Shown in pieces: positions 62,133 through 64,000 of a DNA stretch of 64,000 nucleotides. Numbering within the stretch: the first letter of the stretch is position 1; every line of letters starts with the position of its first letter. The stretch is from JAJECS01 sp965198185 (GTDB taxonomy: Bacteria; Chloroflexota; UBA11872). The stretch is from NCBI GenBank assembly GCA_965198185.1, contig CBDAOU010000001.1, positions 992,001 through 1,056,000 of the forward strand, read 5' to 3'. The notes under the pieces are model-generated. The model saw only the letters and a list, made by a program, of their open reading frames with translations. It was not told the DNA's origin and made no database searches. Made by a program: the position numbers and the translations under genes.

Positions 62133-62431
62133 GCGACAAATGGCCGCGAGTCCGGCCACTCCGTCATTCCGAGCCCACGCGAGGAATCTAAAGCCCCCGT
62201 CGCCGCCTGCACCGACGGCGCGAACGCAAGCCCATCTGTTCGGTGTTTGTATGGTAGCCTTGCGGACCGTGTGAGGAGGTCCCGCGCGCAGTGGTTGCGC
62301 CGTCACTCGGGCAGGTCGAGCGCATTCCCCTGCCATCGCCGCTTGCCGGAGCGACGCGAACCGCCGGCGTCGCTGCATCCGCCGCGTCCGCGGGGCCTCT
62401 TCCGCGCGGTGCGGCCTTCGCGAATCCCAGT
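62133..62431. repeat. Intergenic region with dispersed repeat at 62163-62191
   Basis: Holds a second copy of the CATTCCGAGC/GAGGAATCTAA repeat (see 1367-1393). Further on, GTGAGGAGG at 62271-62279 followed by a GTG at 62291 looks like a ribosome site and start, but the frame it opens has only about 55 non-overlapping codons of low complexity before running antisense to the redoxin gene. I do not call it as a gene. Confidence 0.5.
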
Positions 62432-62932
62432 CTAGCCCTCCGCCTGGTGACGCTCCATCAGTGCCCACAGATCGTTGCTATCCGGCCACTCGCGCTGGTG
62501 CCGCCCCACGAACACGTCGCGCACGATGACCCCGGGATCGATGAGCACCACGGAGGGCCGCGCGACATTCCAGGACTCGAAGTTGACGCGGACGTACACG
62601 CCATAGGCGCGGATCACTTGGCGCTCGGGGTCGGCCAGCACGGGGTAGGGGAGGCCCTCACCCGTGGCGTACTTGGCCACGGCCTTGAGGCCCTGCCCAA
62701 AGACGCAGGCGATGGCCGCGCCCCGCTTGGTCCACTCGTCCAGCTCGACCTCGAGCCGCGCCAGGTAGCCCTGGCAGCTCAGTCACCAGGTATGCCGCAC
62801 AAAGACCAGGAACAGCCACCGACCGGCAAAGCCTCCCAAGGTGGCGCGCTCTTCCGTTCCCGCCACGGGCAGATCGAAATCCGGCGCCGGTTCGCCGATG
62901 GTGAGCGTCGTCGAGCCTTGGGCACGCGGCAC
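62432..62932 (-). CDS. Redoxin/peroxiredoxin-like protein with an in-frame TGA at its active site (candidate selenoprotein)
   Basis: Reading from GTG 62932 (AAGG upstream, 10 bases after the permease stop), one frame of 166 residues runs to a stop at 62432, broken only by TGA at 62785-62783, codon 50. Around it: LTIGEPAPDFDLPVAG at the start, WLFLVFVRHTW then U50, LSC53, QGYLARLEVELDEW, and later YPVLADPERQVIRAYGV and VARPSVVLIDPG. This is the AhpC/TSA redoxin fold. In homologous peroxiredoxin-like proteins the site reads C-x-x-C; here it is U-x-x-C, the position where selenocysteine replaces Cys in known Prx-like and thioredoxin-like selenoproteins. A hairpin follows (62741-62758). Without Sec insertion only an 82- to 116-residue 3' part would be seen. 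A nonsense mutation or base error is the alternative. Confidence 0.75.
62741..62758 (-). promoter_or_regulatory. Candidate bacterial SECIS hairpin
   Basis: In the mRNA sense: CGGCUCG, loop AGGU, CGAGCUG, a 7-base stem (one G-U pair) whose loop starts 32 bases after the UGA of codon 50. A loop with G in its first two positions and this distance fit the bacterial SECIS pattern, and AGGU is the same core as the E. coli fdhF loop AGGUCU. A second hairpin (GCCAGG, loop GCUA, CCUGGC) lies between it and the UGA and could compete. Confidence 0.5.
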
Positions 62933-62942
62933 GATCGCAGCC

Positions 62943-63761
62943 TTACGTCACGATGTCACGGCGGCGAAATAGTACGACCGCCAGCGCGGTGCCAACAACG
63001 ACGACCGCCGCCAGCACAATCGCTTCCATCCACGCGAATTCCCCGGTGGCGAACTGCTCCAGGGGCCGCCAGTAGCGAAACAGTGACAGATAGCCCAACC
63101 ACTCCAGCGGAGCGACGACCTGGGCGACCAGATGCAGCACGTACATCACCACCACAATCAGCGCGCCGAGGCCATAGGTTCGGCCCGGCTCCAACACGAG
63201 CGTGGCGACGATTAGGGAGATGACGGCCGTGGCCAGCCCGAACAGCAGGAGCTGCACGTGCACCAGGACGACATCGCTGGCGGCCAGCGGCGTGTCGCCG
63301 GCCCAGGCAGCAGCGCCGAGCAGCAGGCCGACCATCGCGGCGGCGACGACGATCACGGCCCCCAGCGCCACCGCGCCAAGCCGCGTAAGGAGGAATCGTT
63401 CGCGGCTGATCGGCTGAGCAAGCAGCAGGTCGAGGGTGTGGCGGCCGTAGGCCCGGGCGACGACGCTACCGCCGACCCAAATGCCGAAATACGCGGCCAG
63501 GAAGGGCAACCAGGTGGCGAGCTGCGAGCCGAGGTATTGGTAGAACGCGCTGCCCGCGATGGCGGGGTCGTCGAAGCCCCGGCCGAGAAATGCGGCTTGC
63601 GCCGCTTCGGGCATGGCTTCGAGGAAGGCATCAAAGTCGATGTCGCGCGACGACGGCCAAAGCGCCATGGTCAAGAGCGCGTAGAGGAACAGCCCCACGG
63701 CAAACCAGAGAATCGCCATGCGCCGATGCCGCAGCGTGTGCAGCAGCAGATGCAGCGTCAC
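62943..63761 (-). CDS. ABC-2 type transporter permease
   Basis: 272 residues, six membrane segments: ILWFAVGLFLYALLTMALWP, YFGIWVGGSVVARAYG, VALGAVIVVAAAMVGLLLGA, VQLLLFGLATAVISLIVATL, GLGALIVVVMYVLHLVAQVV and AIVLAAVVVVGTALAVVLF. YGRHTLDLLLAQPISRERFL is typical of the ABC-2 family. Overlaps by 4 bases with the ATPase gene upstream, so the pair forms an exporter; cargo unknown. Confidence 0.88.
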   Translation of the reverse strand: MTLHLLLHTLRHRRMAILWFAVGLFLYALLTMALWPSSRDIDFDAFLEAMPEAAQAAFLGRGFDDPAIAGSAFYQYLGSQLATWLPFLAAYFGIWVGGSVVARAYGRHTLDLLLAQPISRERFLLTRLGAVALGAVIVVAAAMVGLLLGAAAWAGDTPLAASDVVLVHVQLLLFGLATAVISLIVATLVLEPGRTYGLGALIVVVMYVLHLVAQVVAPLEWLGYLSLFRYWRPLEQFATGEFAWMEAIVLAAVVVVGTALAVVLFRRRDIVT

Positions 63762-64000
63762 GTCGCGGCCTGCCGGTCGTAGTAGCGCAGGAATGCGTCC
63801 TCGAGGCTTGGCTCGTCGATGGTGAGATCGGTGACCTCGAACCGCGCCAGCGTCTTGATCACCCCGTCCACGGACCCAGTGACCTCGAAGCTGATCGCGC
63901 CATCCGCGCGTGACACCAGCGTCGCGCCCTCCAGGTCGTCCTCGGTAGGCGTCGGTCCGGCAAAGCGAGCATGGAAGCGCCGCACCCGGCTCTCCGTCAG
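63758..64000 (-). CDS. ABC transporter ATP-binding protein, C-terminal part (cut by window edge)
   Basis: The visible 80 residues (LTESRVRRFHARFAGPTPTE to DLTIDEPSLEDAFLRYYDRQ) are the regulatory tail found after the ATPase core of ABC-2 exporters; LTIDEPSLEDAFLRYY is diagnostic. The Walker motifs lie outside the window. Coupled to the permease by a 4-base overlap. Confidence 0.85.
   Translation of the reverse strand: MTESRVRRFHARFAGPTPTEDDLEGATLVSRADGAISFEVTGSVDGVIKTLARFEVTDLTIDEPSLEDAFLRYYDRQAAT

Noticed and set aside
62291..63223. Plus-strand frame of 310 codons beginning at GTG 62291 with a GAGGAGG site upstream
   Set aside because: Only ~55 low-complexity codons lie outside the antisense of the redoxin and permease genes. 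The start signal is good but no protein family is visible.

Overview
This is a GC-rich, gene-dense bacterial chromosome segment with no phage, plasmid, CRISPR or intact insertion sequence. Several things together suggest a free-living or host-associated member of the Chloroflexota or a similar lineage: a B12-dependent (class II) ribonucleotide reductase, ATP-type PEP carboxykinase, a tig-clpP-clpX cluster, an archaeal-style mre11-rad50-nurA-herA operon, and many sulfatase, phytanoyl-dioxygenase, Ldh-type and Gfo/Idh/MocA enzymes for scavenging organic matter. The taxonomic placement is inference.

Layout. 1-9.4 kb: aspartate aminotransferase, two Ldh_2-family dehydrogenases with a decayed third copy between them, a slipin/NfeD pair, iron alcohol dehydrogenase, a Fic protein with a repeated operator-like site, and a frameshifted octopine-type dehydrogenase. 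9.6-16 kb: sulfatase, GNAT acetyltransferase, then a three-gene membrane redox operon (DM13 protein, NDH-2 fused to a membrane module, and a protein made of three copies of that module). 16-23.5 kb: DEAD-box helicase, flavin reductase, glycoside-hydrolase-like protein, frameshifted DUF2961 protein, Gfo/Idh/MocA oxidoreductase, pyrE. 23.6-29.4 kb: McrBC restriction, a methyltransferase, and a toxin-antitoxin pair with an odd Cys-rich antitoxin. 29.5-37.9 kb: tandem phytanoyl-CoA dioxygenase-like genes, tRNA-Leu(UAA), an AlbA_2 protein, a nucleotidyltransferase, LysM, MetV-like, DedA and glycosyltransferase genes.

38-45.7 kb: a tightly overlapped five-gene DNA end-resection operon (Mre11, Rad50, NurA, a small unknown protein, HerA). 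45.8-55 kb: cysteine hydrolase, PEP mutase/isocitrate lyase family enzyme, clpX, clpP, trigger factor, tRNA-Leu(UAG), Fe/Mn superoxide dismutase, SIMPL protein, Ktr-type potassium uptake. 55.3-64 kb: class II ribonucleotide reductase (frameshifted before its zinc finger), YIP1 protein, a duplicated 3' scrap of pckA, pckA itself, acetoacetate decarboxylase-like protein, a redoxin gene with an in-frame TGA at its active site, and an ABC-2 exporter.

Most notable: (1) the redoxin at 62432-62932 reads as a selenoprotein, with UGA in place of the first residue of a CxxC motif and a hairpin with an AGGU loop downstream; (2) the DM13 / NDH-2 / membrane-module operon looks like an undescribed membrane redox unit; (3) the five-gene Mre11-Rad50-NurA-HerA operon carries an unknown fifth member; (4) small palindromic repeats supply the C-terminal tails and stop codons of unrelated proteins; (5) 3' ends of two genes have been copied as scraps. 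Three separate single-base frameshifts occur in otherwise well-conserved genes, so local assembly error must be kept in mind.
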